Assembly (NCBI GenBank): GCA_023053545.1
Contig: JAKZAN010000001.1
Coordinates: forward strand, 12,912,024 to 12,976,023
Direction: 5' to 3'
Origin: Lepidurus packardi
Lineage: Eukaryota > Arthropoda > Branchiopoda > Notostraca > Triopsidae
DNA: 64,000 bases
Shown: one piece after another, positions 22,601-36,100 of the stretch
Layout of the letters: the number at the start of each line of letters is the position of its first letter
How positions within the stretch are numbered: position 1 is the stretch's first letter
Position numbers and translations under genes: made by a program
The notes under the pieces: generated by a model
What the model saw: the letters and a program-made list of their open reading frames with translations, nothing else
What the model was told of the DNA's origin: nothing
The model's database searches: none

Positions 22601-25600
22601 GAACCAGCAAGTCCGTCTGCTTCATATTTAGAAGCTTCAGCTCCTCCTAATGATCTCCGTGACCCCGAGCTGCAAGAAAGTCCATTTCAGGTCGAGTCCG
22701 CGATCAATACAGTTTTCCCAGAGGAAAACCAACCTGGAGAACCGCAAGCAGGCAGCGCAGAAACGCCCTTGGATCATTATTCATCCACCGCTGAACAACC
22801 AAGCGGAAAAGAAACCCCTCTACCGGATTCTGATCCTGAACTACAAGTTCCGCATGAAGACGAGGCACTTATCGAAGACGAAAACGAGTGGCCCCTGCCC
22901 CAAGAGGATATAGACATGGCTGGGTTCCTAGAGACGGAATCTATTAAGCCAGGAACGCTAGGAACTACTTCGGCAGAAGAACAGGAAGTCATCGAGCTGG
23001 AAGACGAATCCGCTGTGCAAAAAGTTGAGCAACAACAACCTACTGAAAACGACCAAGTAACCTACGAAGTAGCGATTGAAGAGCAGCCCATAATCGAAAA
23101 CGAAAACCTCATCGCCGAAGACTCTTTTCTTGAAAACGAAACTGAGCTAGAAGACCTAGAGCAAGCGTGTGAATCGGCGGAATACTTAAAAGATATGGTA
23201 GAAGAAGAATCTTCTGAAATTGCTGCAGCGCCAGAGGTTGAGGCAGAAAATGATCTGGTTGAATATTCAGATCAACTAAAAGTAGCCAAAATCCCACCAA
23301 TAGCTTTACTAGACACGGAAGATTTCGGCGACATTGAGTTCATAGACGAAGAAGAGCCAGAAGTAAAGAAGTTTGGAACGCCAGAGCTGGAGCAACCCAC
23401 TCATTTTATTGCCCATGTTGAACTCCGTCAACGAGACCCTCCCCAACTTCCCCCATTACCCATTAACGAGGACTTTGGGTCTGAAGAAGATGAGGAAGAA
23501 GAGGAAGACGAAGACGAAGATGACGAAAAAGAAGTGCACGTTTTATTTCCGTTACGGCTAAAAGCCCCAGCTGCCAAGCTACTATCAGCCAAATTAACCG
23601 AACTGATGTCCTTAGAACGCACCCAACAAATTCCGGTCCCTGCTGCTGATGATCGTCAGGAGGACGTCCGAGTGGTCGGAAACAAAGCTTTTGATGTAGC
23701 AAACCCTTCTATTACTGTATGAATAGCGGGTAACATTTTTTTTCTTTTTCTTTGCACAGAGGAAAGTTCGGCGCATTTTAGCCGAAGGCAGGGCTTCCAC
23801 ATACGAAAAAGCGGAGCTGGCTGCACGGCTTATTGATCTGAAATTCGAGGAGGATGAATCCATATATGCGGCAAATGAATGCAGCAACTTATACACCGCG
23901 ATATCATATTTGCAACAAGATTGCGAGCTTTGTGCTTGCAAGTACCCAATTAAAGAGGTACAACTTATTAACTTCCAAAAAAATTCTGAGGGTTTCGCAG
24001 AATTTCTGCTTTTCAAAATTGGAATTTCCATTTATATCTACCAAAGATTATAACCATGCTGCACTGCACCCATCATTGTTGCAAATCCTGCGCCAAGACT
24101 TACTTTACCACCCAGATTAAGGACCGAAGTATTATGGATGCCGTCTGTCCTTTCTGTCGAGCGCCAGAGCCTGACTTTGACGACGAAGAAATAACTCAGG
24201 ATTACTTTTTGCATCTGGATATCCTTCTTAAAGGAATCTTGGACCGAGAAATCCATGAACTTTTCCAACGTAAACTCCGAGACAAAACCCTGACCAAAGA
24301 TCCCAACTTTCGGTGGTGCAACAAGGTACAATAAAGTTAATTTTAAACTTCAAACTAAAGTGTTGAAAATTGATTTAATTTATGCAGTGCTCGTCAGGTT
24401 TTATAGCCAATCCTAAGCAAAAACGACACATTTGTCCAGATTGCAGAGCTGTTACGTGTGCAAATTGTCGCAAGCCGGTAGGTTCTTTTTACTAGTTAAT
24501 TAAGTACATTTTAACCAAGAGTACCACAATAATGGAACAATATTTTAGTGGGAGAAACAACACGAAGGCCTGACATGCGAACACTTTGCGGAATGGAAGG
24601 AATCTAATGATCCGGAAACCCAAGCGGCTGGATTAGTCACGCACTTCGCAGAGAACGGGATTAGCTGTCCTAAATGCAATTTCCAATTCTCGTTGTCCCG
24701 TGGAGGCTGTATGCATTTCACTTGTAGCCAATGCAAGTTTGAGTTCTGCAGCGGCTGTAGCAAAGAATTTAAAATGGGAGCTCGTTGTACTGTGGGTCCC
24801 TATTGTGCGAAGTTGGGCTTGCATGCTCATCACCCACGCAATTGCCTCTTTTACTTGCGTGATAAGGAACCGGAGAACCTTCAGAAACTTTTGGATGTAA
24901 GGATAGCGCGAGACCATGCACTTATTTGATTCATCTGTCATCTATGTGACACAAATGAGCCTTTAATTTGACTTTAGGAGCACGGAGTCCCCTATGACAC
25001 TGTGATCAATCAAGATTATGACGGGTCTGAACTAGCAGCTTCTACATTAGTCAAAAAATGTTGCGTACTACTTCAAAAGGAAACTCCCCTGGGCTTTGTG
25101 GACGATATTTGTGGAAACCTAATCGAACAAGCCTTCGCAGGGCTTTGCAAGTAAGAAAAATTGACGAAATATGCGGTTGTTGACGTAAAGATGAGTAACG
25201 GAAATTCAGAAAAGTTCTGATTTGACTATAGTTGCTGCCAACTGAGTTTTAAACTTTTTCTAAGAATGTTCAGTTTTATATATCTTTAGTGAGATTTTCT
25301 AACACTATACATACAAGTGAAAAATTAAACAACTATTGATCTTTAGGCAGCACTACCTTGAATATCTGGCAAAAATGATTAAGGAACATCACTTGGATCC
25401 ACTGATGATCTTCGAAGGCTGGGAAATGATTGCCGAGTTACGCAGAATGGATTTGCCTATTCCAGAGAGAGAACCAGGCGAATCAGAAGACAGGTTTTAC
25501 TCTAGATGTGCAGAAGTGAGTCTTCCATATTTTAATTTTGTTAAGCAAACAAAGCATAACAAACCAGCATGAACAATAAACCTCCCAAAGTAGGACGTTT

Positions 25601-25993
25601 ATAGGCAGTGTCTTTTTATAAATTCTGAAACAATAATTAGAATTGACAGGGAGTAAACTGTCCAATTATGTTCTGCCGAACTAGTTTTGTCACTGCGAAA
25701 TTTCTTTAATCTTAGAATACGTAGAATACGTGCTCGTAGAATACAAATGAGTATTCTACGAGCTCTCAATTTCCTATTCATTTGCTTGATGACTCACACA
25801 GGGTCACAAATTGACTTTGCGTTCTCCCAGGAAGTACAAATTCATACAATAACAACAGCGTAACGCCCCACAAATGTAGTAATAGTAATCATAATCAATC
25901 TTGCCGTCAAGTTGAATTCCATATTGTAAACAATAACAGGAAACTAAATCGTATTTCTTTTAGGTAATTCGTGAACAATTGCCTCTGGACTAA
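16616..25993 (+). CDS. LUBEL: LUBEL/HOIP-like RBR E3 ligase for linear ubiquitin chains
   Basis: Builds Met1-linked (linear) ubiquitin chains in immune and stress signalling. Twenty-one exons: 16616-16630 (weakest), 16795-16927, 17082-17251, 17315-17452, 17510-18043, 18103-18432, 18495-19641 (or 19665), 19980-20782, 20863-21120, 21186-21656, 21725-21850, 21911-22174, 22235-22472, 22566-23716, 23760-23957, 24047-24325, 24388-24477, 24549-24896, 24978-25150, 25347-25515, 25964-25993; about 2354 aa. Order of domains: B-box-like zinc finger ([16 protein letters not shown]...[10 protein letters not shown]), proline-rich low-complexity region, NZF finger (WTCEHCTF...CAVC, near 19092), long Ser/Pro/Lys disordered region, UBA-type domain (exon 21911-22174), acidic stretch, then RBR. 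RING1 begins CELCACKY, the IBR follows, and RING2 has RGGCMHFTC with the catalytic Cys. The extended C-terminal module resembles the HOIP LDD. The donor of the seventh exon is unresolved; both candidates keep phase. Confidence 0.9.
16999..17076. repeat. Perfect hairpin plus nested repeats in a LUBEL intron
   Basis: Two 20-bp arms, 16999-17018 and 17021-17040, are perfect inverse complements separated by AA. Directly after them, CACATTAACATAATAA occurs twice in tandem (17035-17050 and 17051-17066). A second inverted pair follows, TTAACATAAT (17055-17064) and ATTATGTTAA (17067-17076). The 3' splice site is at 17081, five bases downstream. Confidence 0.9.
17453..17509 (+). other. Stop-free 57-bp intron in LUBEL
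   Basis: The stretch starts GTAAGA and ends TTTTTCAG, and its length is a multiple of three without a stop. Splicing joins KDFA to TSRLGVFG. Retention would add 19 residues to a disordered region. Intron status is inferred from the splice signals and the sharp change to hydrophobic residues. Confidence 0.6.
19642..19819 (+). other. Possible alternative 3' end of a short LUBEL isoform
   Basis: If the exon starting at 18495 is not spliced, the frame runs on to a stop at 19770-19772 and an AATAAA lies at 19814-19819. The resulting protein would keep the B-box and NZF fingers but lack UBA and RBR parts. Candidate donors for the long form are GTGTGT at 19642 and GTAGCC at 19666, neither optimal. 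Confidence 0.45.
25732..25763. repeat. Inverted repeat in the last LUBEL intron
   Basis: Arms GCTCGTAGAATAC (25732-25744) and its exact inverse complement (25751-25763) flank AAATGA. TAGAATACG also occurs just upstream as direct copies. The host intron (25516-25963) is long for this gene. Confidence 0.85.
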
Positions 25994-27033
25994 GTAAGCT
26001 GAGTTAAATAAAAAATGAGTAAATAAAAACATTCGAAAAAGAAACCCTCCTCCGTTTCCATGCCATGAATTGCTACACGAATTGTCGGCCTGATGTATCA
26101 ATAGGATTGCATGCACGTTGTAAGCTTTCGTGGTGTGGTTTTATTGGTTAGCCAAATGGAGAGAGGACCCTACATGTATAAGCGAATAAAGGTGCTACCC
26201 TGTACTACCCGTGTTAAGTTTGTGTAAACCCAACTTGGATAGGATTAATACAGCAGGCTAATTACCTAATTAACCACACCGGAACTCGTTTTATTCTATG
26301 CGAGTTTGATCCTTGCACATGCACTTCCAAAACACGATCACGGCATGATTGCAGACCCTTCGCAATGACTCACACGTTCACGTGGCTCCAACTTTCCCCA
26401 AGCTACCCTCCTGCGTTGCGATATTTCCATATATAGCAGCTCGCTTGATAACTCAACGCTTCGCCCCACTTTTACGTACGAAGGTCGTAAACCTTACAAG
26501 GGTATATTGATGTTGTATATGGTACAACGCCCCAGAAACCTCGAAAGTTACTCTATTGTCCCGCGAATCTCTCAACGATGTATCAAGTCACATCTGGGTA
26601 GTAAATATTCAATAAAAAGGTCAATTATACCTTTCTGAACTGTGAAGTTTAGCAGTATTCAGAAGAATCAATAAGGCAACCAAACGTTCTCGAAAAAAAT
26701 TCTGTGTAATTTCTTGCTGCATGCGCAAATCCCAGGGAATGTACATAAGGGGTTTTCAAGAAAGCATGGATTGGGGGTTGTAAGATTTCACTTCTTAAAA
26801 ACACGGGCTACGAGTGATTTTCAAAAGGCAGGGAGATCAGATCTGATAATAGAAGCGAGCTGGCAGCAAATTAGAAGGCTAATCCAATAAGAATGCAACT
26901 CTTCGTTAGCCCAGGGATCACTGGCGTACTTATAATTAAGAAAAGGAGAGAGGGGGGGGGGGGGGGGGGGGTAAAGCAACGGACATCAAAATAGTTAAGA
27001 CTTGTAAAGCTGTCGAATCAGTTGAATTTTTGC
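25994..27033. other. Convergent intergenic region between LUBEL and beta-tubulin
   Basis: About 1 kb with both 3' UTRs. It contains a 20-base G run at 26952-26971, close to the tubulin 3' end, and a TATATA in a CCATATATAG context at 26427-26436 with no gene to match it. No ORF with known content is seen. Confidence 0.5.
26952..26971 (+). repeat. Poly-G tract (20 G)
   Basis: An uninterrupted run of 20 G preceded by GGAGAGA. Homopolymers of this length are prone to length error in sequencing. It lies in the 3' region of the beta-tubulin gene, where it would read as poly-C in the transcript if included. Confidence 0.9.
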
Positions 27034-29243
<2,210 letters not shown>

Positions 29244-30441
29244 TTTGTGGTTTAGAAAATCCTTGACACACGACACAAATAGAGAGAGAAAGCGACTGTC
29301 GGAGACCCGGCGTTAACCGTCAACGAAGTGGACAAACTACAAAACCGGGGGGCTTCTTTATATACCCGGCCGGCTGCCGCACCTACCGCCAAGCCGAGCC
29401 AAGTCCATGAAACGCGCATCCTCATTGGTTAATAACACCACGTGACTCAGAGGCGGCGCCGGCACTGGTCAATCATCTCTTTTTTTAATGCTGCATTTTA
29501 ACTGTTGGGCCTAAACCCGAATTCAAATTATTCGAGTCACCTTCCCTTGGCCTGGCCAAAAGCTATGCTTGATATTTACTTGTATGCGGTTTAACTTTTA
29601 ACTTCTGCCGTCTTTAAAGATTTAAAGTAAAGAACGTACCGGCCTAATAATTATGCTCACGTCGTAAAGTTGTTAAGATTGGCATTACATTTTGATTGCC
29701 ACGTTTTGCGAAAACCATTCCTACTCAGCTCTTTAAACATCAGGTTTTAAATGCTCTAGCTGATGTCATCCGGTGTATACTGTTTTTGCTCCTAGTTTTC
29801 CTGAGTATTTGACCAAATATGGCAGCTGCCTTATATGGCAAAACGGTCTTGTTGTGAACCTAAAATCTACCTGGCCATCGTACCAAATAAGTTATGTTCT
29901 CTACTGGACCTTTAAACTTGTTCTCCCACACTGAGGGACTAGGACTTCATAATTTTCGTTATATCTCCCACCCAAATATCCCAGATGTATAAAAAAGCCT
30001 TAGAAAGAAGAACAAAGTGCCTTAAAATCCTACAAACGTATATTGATTCCAATCCGAAGCTCTCGGATTTGAGCAAGTACGGAATGCACCAATGCGAAAC
30101 CCAACGCTTGACCTAGCGTGAGTTGGCGCGGTACTGACTAAGCCTCATCCCGTCAGACTGGATCAATAGAGACCGTCTGGGCAACCAAACTGTCGCATAC
30201 AAGCAAGCCGTGGTATCCATGTAGTAAAGCACAGCCAGACTTAGTCACCTGCAAAGTATTGAATAAAAAAGCGCCACAAGCGCCCTCTATGCTTGGAAGT
30301 TATTCTATAGCGAGACGTTTGTTGATTATGTAGTTTATATGAAGATATGGAATGTGCTAGTCACGACAACATAGATACACGAATTGATTTATTATTGCAC
30401 TATTCCCCCTACGTCGTAAACAGCAAGTGAATATGACTTAG
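29244..30441. other. Beta-tubulin promoter region and RMDN1 3' flank
   Basis: About 1.2 kb. The first 120 bp next to the tubulin ATG hold its leader and TATA box. A CACGTGACTCA stretch (E-box beside an AP-1-like core) is near 29440. The remainder to 30441 shows no gene. Confidence 0.5.
29357..29364 (-). promoter_or_regulatory. TATA box of beta-tubulin
   Basis: On the minus strand the sequence reads TATATAAA, followed by GAAGCC, 114 bp upstream of the ATG. It is flanked by GC-rich sequence. A start site near 29330 and an 85-nt leader are implied. Confidence 0.65.
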
Positions 30442-31683
30442 TTAACCTCCCATGCCTTTGAGTAATTGGGCAGCTTCATTCTTGACCTAAAAATAGATTT
30501 ATATACATGGGAATTATCTTTACGAGTCTAAATGACAGATTATACTTGTAAATCTTCCTCGTTGTGCGGCAGATAATTCTTGGCTTTTTGCAAATAAAAA
30601 GTAGCGTTATCGCGATCGCCAAGGCGTGTATAGCATTTTCCAATCATCAGTAAGTTTGTGCTAGAATAGACAGGATACGTCACCGACTATAACATTAGAG
30701 GCAGACTGGGGAAGCCCGTAACTACCAGTACCCATTACCTGTAAAAATTTGGTTCAGTCTCCTCAGCTTTTAAGAAATATTGCAGGGCTTCTTCAAACGT
30801 GGACTCCGGCGGTGCTGCAAACAGGGTAGCAGCAAGTTTTCGTTGGTACCATGGTAAATCGGCCACAGAAAAGCACCAATAGCCCAACAAATGCCAGGAT
30901 GTGCCATCACTGGGATTTAGTTCACAAGCCCGCTACAAAATTGTATCTTATTCCACAATATCAATTAAATTAAATACAGTATACGAATTTACTTGAATAT
31001 GTTTCTTGACTTCAAATGACTTTGAAATTCGATGCTTTAACCCTTCGTAAGAGCTGGCTTTGTCAAGCAAGATAAACATCCATTTATGTACGGCAAAATT
31101 TCCCTCATCCAGCGCTAAGGCTTTCTGATTGTAGTCGAAGGCTTCTAAATGCCTCTTTTTCTCTTCTTCTTTATTTTTGGAGAATTTGGCTAGTTCGTAG
31201 GTCGCCCTTGCCAACCTCCACAGAAGTTCGGGTTCAGAGCTTTCCTATGATTAAATAGCAATTACAGTTTTTATTAGTACAGGTACTAGTTGATAACGTG
31301 TTTTTTTACCTTGTAAGTAACCAGTAAGTTATACAGGTCTTTAAATACATTTTCGTTGTATAAGCTATCTGCTTTTAAAGTAATCCGCCTCAAATCACCA
31401 GTTGCCAACTTGGATGGTTGGTTTTTAGACTGTGAAACCTCCGCAGCCCACAAGATAGGTAGCGGCAACAAAAATTGAAATCTTGACGGTTGAAAAGCTC
31501 GACCTTTCAGCAACCTTGCTCCCAAAACCTAATTTATTATAATTAACAAGTTTCAAATTTGATTTCTAGGCTAAAGCTCCAATAAATACTAACCATCCAT
31601 TCCGATCGTTTGGACCTAAAGACTTCCGAAGCCACACGTCCAAGTCGTTCTAAAATAAGTCGGAACGCCGAAGTACGTATCAT
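30442..31683 (-). CDS. RMDN1: Regulator of microtubule dynamics protein 1-like
   Basis: RMDN proteins are TPR-like helical proteins reported to associate with microtubules and mitochondria. Six exons on the minus strand: 31683-31594, 31528-31310, 31244-30993, 30932-30739, 30660-30546 and 30486-30442, closing at 304 aa (human RMDN1 is about 314). Diagnostic blocks: ELLWRLARATYELAK, FAVHKWMFILLDK, SYEGLKHRI, LNPSDGTSWHLLGYWCFSVADLPWYQRK (given here in parts as LNPSDGTSWHLLG and DLPWYQRKLA), a LFAAPPESTFEEAL block and NLLMIGKCYTRLGD. The basic N-terminus with few acids could act as a mitochondrial presequence. RMDN1 rather than RMDN2/3 is preferred because no N-terminal membrane anchor is present. 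Confidence 0.88.
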
Positions 31684-33107
31684 TTTATAACTTAATTTTT
31701 CTATCCAAGCTTCTTCAAACAAATAAATCTGCGAAACAGTCTACCCTGTCCCCATGACATTACGGAAAATGTAAACAACGTCGAGAACAAGGAATGTAAC
31801 TAATGGGGGTTAGTTAGGCAAGTTATTCCTAGGTGACAGCACCTTACTGATTCTTTTATTGAGTATGAACCGGACGAAATCCGCGCACTACGTCTTCGGA
31901 ATCTGTACTGTTGATTCATTGACATTAACTATTATTTTCAAAGTGTACAATTCTAGAATACATGAAGCTGTTCATATGACTATTGGTCATCTGTTTCCTA
32001 TTCATAATTGTTTAGACTTCAAAGCTAAAGTCGAACGACCAAAAATGCGACGAAATAACAACGAGGAAGAAATTTAAAGTTACTAAATTCGCACTTATTT
32101 TGTTCACTTTCCACCTGAATTATATATTGGACAAAAAAAAACTAAGACGTATGCTTGATATTAATTCCGATATGCTCATTGTAATGATAAAAGGTTTACA
32201 AAAAAAGGGGAAACGAACTACGGAAGCACATCAAACAACTACTCCCATCGACTCCGCTCAAAAACACGCACGAATCAGTGCTGACTTTGTTAAAATTGTG
32301 TTTACCTAGACAGTTATAATGCTGCTACTAGATCAGAAAAGTACTTGACTAGGGCATTACATACGTTACTAAAACAATATAGTCCCCCTACGCAACAGTC
32401 TCATCAACTTCTTTGTTTCTTATTTTTTCGTTTTTCTAAATGGGGTCCGGAAATCTTCGACCTCGTTTTGTACTGTAGATTGAAACCAATAATAAATGAA
32501 TTTTCTGAGACGTCTCGACTGTCAAGAAAAGTCGTCTCTTCAAACACACAGGTCCTATACAGCAACCAAAAAAAAAAAAAAAGAATACAACGAAAGATAT
32601 TCTTTCTATGAAACCAAAAAGTAGCGTCAAGATCTTCATCCATTGATCCTTTCCCCAGAAGTTTTACACCTCATGTACAATGCTGCGTCTAGAGAACGTG
32701 CTTTTATGATATATAACCAGAACAGAATAGACCAAAGGTCAAGGTAAAGAATACATGGGAATGTGCACATATTTTTCTGCTTGGACCCAACCACTACGTT
32801 TTTCTTGTGAAATTCAAGTAAATTCTTGCTTAAATGGAGGAGATCGACTTGTTAAGAGCCTGAAAGAAAATAAACTTCTTAACCCAAAACAAAAACAAAA
32901 ATCTTCCGTACCTTACGCATGAAAAAATGAGAAGACAAACAAGAGTGTGATATTTTCTGGTTCAAAGCTGTGGCACTTGGATCCCTGACGATCAAGCTGC
33001 ATTCGCCCAACCCCAAAGATTATCTCCAATTAAACCGAAAGGGACAGAAAAACAGATCGCGTGACCTAAAGTCTCAGTCTGAACAAAACTGCCACGAACT
33101 TTCCGCT
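31684..33107. other. Region between RMDN1 start and MTSS1 stop
   Basis: About 1.4 kb. The RMDN1 promoter is expected near 31700-31850 and the MTSS1 3' UTR near 32900-33107. Small ORFs at 31859-32077, 32100-32309 and 32345-32611 have no recognisable motif. A 15-base A run lies at about 32568-32582. Confidence 0.5.
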
Positions 33108-36100
33108 TTAGACATGTGGTGCGGACCGATCATTGACAGTCCGGGCTCTTCGCAAGGAAGTTCCTCGCCTAATTTGGTCCAGCAAAGAATCGCGGCAGTG
33201 ACTGGGATCTGGCACAGCTTTCGATGCCACATAACTACGTACTCGCGTAGCCAAATCGCTCGAAGCCCCACCTGAGCCTACTCGCTGGACCCGACCAGGT
33301 GTTCCCACATCAAGTCCATTCTGGGCGAGCTTAGCGTTCAAAGCCTCCTTGAAACTCTGCCTGTCAGGAGCACCTCTCTCCAACGCAGTGTCATTTCTGT
33401 TGTTCAGGGATTCTTGGGACGCTGGTTGCCTTACCGAGAGTTTGGCGTTCAAGCTCTGCATTAAGGCTTGGTGGACTTGAACGGGGTTAGCACTCCCTCC
33501 TCCTTCTGTGAGCAAGGGCACCGGAGTTGCAGCCGCACTCACCGGATGTGGTAAGGTTGCGTAAAGCATGGGACTTAACTGTAACTGCGGGCTTTTGATG
33601 GAGCCGTGACCATGACCTTGGCTTGACGGTAACTTGGGCAAGGTTTTGGTCCCCATGTGCTTCTTGTTGATATGTGCATGGTGTTGTTGTTGCTGCTCCT
33701 GACGAGCCGTTTTGGAGGCGTGCCCGTAGTTGTGAGCGTGAGGATGGGCGTAATGGTCATGCTCCGAGTGGCGTCGAAGTTTCGGACTGGGAACTTGAGC
33801 TTTCTTCGGTACATGCTTTTGCAATGCGGCTTCCTGGTGCGCTTGAATGGCCAAATGTTCAGTAGCACTGATGCGTAAAGATTGTGCTCGCCTAATCGAT
33901 CCTGGGCTGGCTGGCATGTGGCGAATTTGCGTCAAGGAACGCACAGCGTCTGCGACCGTTAATGAGCGCTCGGTTATCAAAGGTTCTTTGTTCGTCTGCT
34001 TGTCATATTCGTCCAGGGGGTCCGATTCCAATAGGAAATCAGGTGGAGGGGGTAAATTCGCCAAGTCGAAGGCATCCGTAGTGCCCATTTGATCCATCGG
34101 TTCGCCCACAAATTCCGCAATAAGGGCCAGGTCATCTGCCGTTTCAGCTAATGCAGTAAACGAAGAAACCGAACTACGCCTCATGGGCGGTGGTGGTGGC
34201 CTGTTACCGCCACCTGAATTGCTCTGGTTACGACGCGTCAGTGTCCCTGTGGAGCCGTTTTCATAAAATCCTGAGAGAAAAAAGGCGCACGGATTGTTAA
34301 GACCTGAGCTTTTCTACGTGGAAAGAAAATTTTAAACTAAAAAAGGAGTACATAAGAAAACCCAAACGGCAAACGCTCGAGTGAAAAAAAACGCAATAAA
34401 ATCAAAACCTGAAAAAGATGCAGGGCGTTTGGGTAAAGGTGGGCGCGGTCCTCGCAGAGGCAAAGGGTACAAGACATGGCGCATTTCATCGCAGAATTGG
34501 CTGATGCATGCTATTGTTTCGATGGGCGGCAAATGCAGCAACAAAGGCCAGGAATGAAAACCAAAAACATAATAAGCCACACGCAAAATAAAAAAAACGC
34601 AAAAATGCTCTTAAGAAGCTAGCGTAACTCGGAGCAAAAACTTAAAATTCGCAAATTCCATGCTTTAATCCAAAAGTTAAAAAAAATAATAATCCTAAAT
34701 TACCTTGTCCTTCCTCACCTTCTGCAAGGTACGCATGACTGCTGTACCCACTGGAAGATCCTATGGATCCATAAATCATGCTACCATCATCTCCTTCGTT
34801 TCTAACCATTCCGTAGATTTCGTTCATGTTGCTGTATAAGGGTTGGGGAACAACTAGAAAGAAGAAACACCTGATTAGCTAACCAAAGGCGACGGTTTTC
34901 AAAGGAGAAATTTAAAAAATAAAATAAATAAGGTAAATATATACTCATATCCGGCGCAGCTTGGTGAAAATCGGGAACAATCGGCTTAGCGGTATCAGGC
35001 TCATCCGCACGGCTGGCTTTCTTGTCTTTCCGGGACACTATAGGTCTCTCGAGCGAAGAGCAGCGCTGAGGCAATGGTGGTCTTCGTCCAATGACACTTC
35101 CATAGATACTTTCCTGGCTGCTCATCTTGTCCACTTCTTTGTTCAAGGATGCCGTGCTCCCCTTTTCGCTTTTGGAGCCTCCAGAGCCTCCTTCCAGTGG
35201 TTGGAACGTGTAAACCGTTAAGGGTGGGCGTTGATGGCCCTTCTCGTAAGCTGTCGATATGGTATGGGGCCGTTCGGAAACGATGGCTGAGGCGGCGCGT
35301 TCAAACTGGAGCGTTTCTTGCAGGTTGGGCCAAGTAGCCATGGCAGTCGGGAGCAGGCCCACCCCCGAAGGGGGGTAGGGTGATAACGGAGTGCTGGAGC
35401 TACTGCTGCTGCCTGAGGAGGGGTGTTCGTTTAATGAAGCCACTTCCCGGCTTACATGGCTCGCGTCTTGGGTTGGCGGGGAAGGCTGACGGATGACCAG
35501 CGTGTCTTGTGACGTAAAGCCCGAGTCTTGGGACGAAACGGACGACAGACGAATCGTAGCAGCATTTCCCGGTTGCTGTAACATAAATTTCGCCTATTTA
35601 TAGACTTTGAGAAATCCGAGCAAGTCTCTGCCCGTTTTATGCGGGAGCGTATATATCCCCGCGACTTACCTGGGATAAGGATCGGAATCGCAAATGATGC
35701 GAGGGGTGCGGATGTGATGGCGAGTGCATCTGCGATGTGGAATGCGACGTCATGCTCCCCGACGAGGACGAGTGCAAGGAGCCCAGGGAACACATGGACG
35801 ACTTTCTCGATCCTAACGAGCTAGGACTGGAAGGTGGCGTCTGGATCGTCAGGGTTGATGCGTCAGCGCCTTTCAACTCCGATATCATCTAATAGTCACA
35901 AGTTTTTGCATTAACGAAGGCCACTCATTACCTTTTTTATTATTTTTATTTTATTATTATTATATTTAGTTTTAAATTTTTTCAAATAAAAGGTGGGAAG
36001 TTTGTTACGTTATTACTTGTTCACTAGCAGAAGGTAGGCTAAACGGGTCGGCTGTATGTTTTTCCAGCTGGGTCATAACTTCCTCTAAATGGGTGAATTC

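Noticed and set aside
26427..26436. TATA-like CCATATATAG as a promoter
   Set aside because: No gene or plausible transcript downstream on the plus strand; it lies between two convergent 3' ends.
32345..32611. 88-codon ORF between RMDN1 and MTSS1
   Set aside because: Ends in a Lys run from an A homopolymer, no motif, also open on the other strand.
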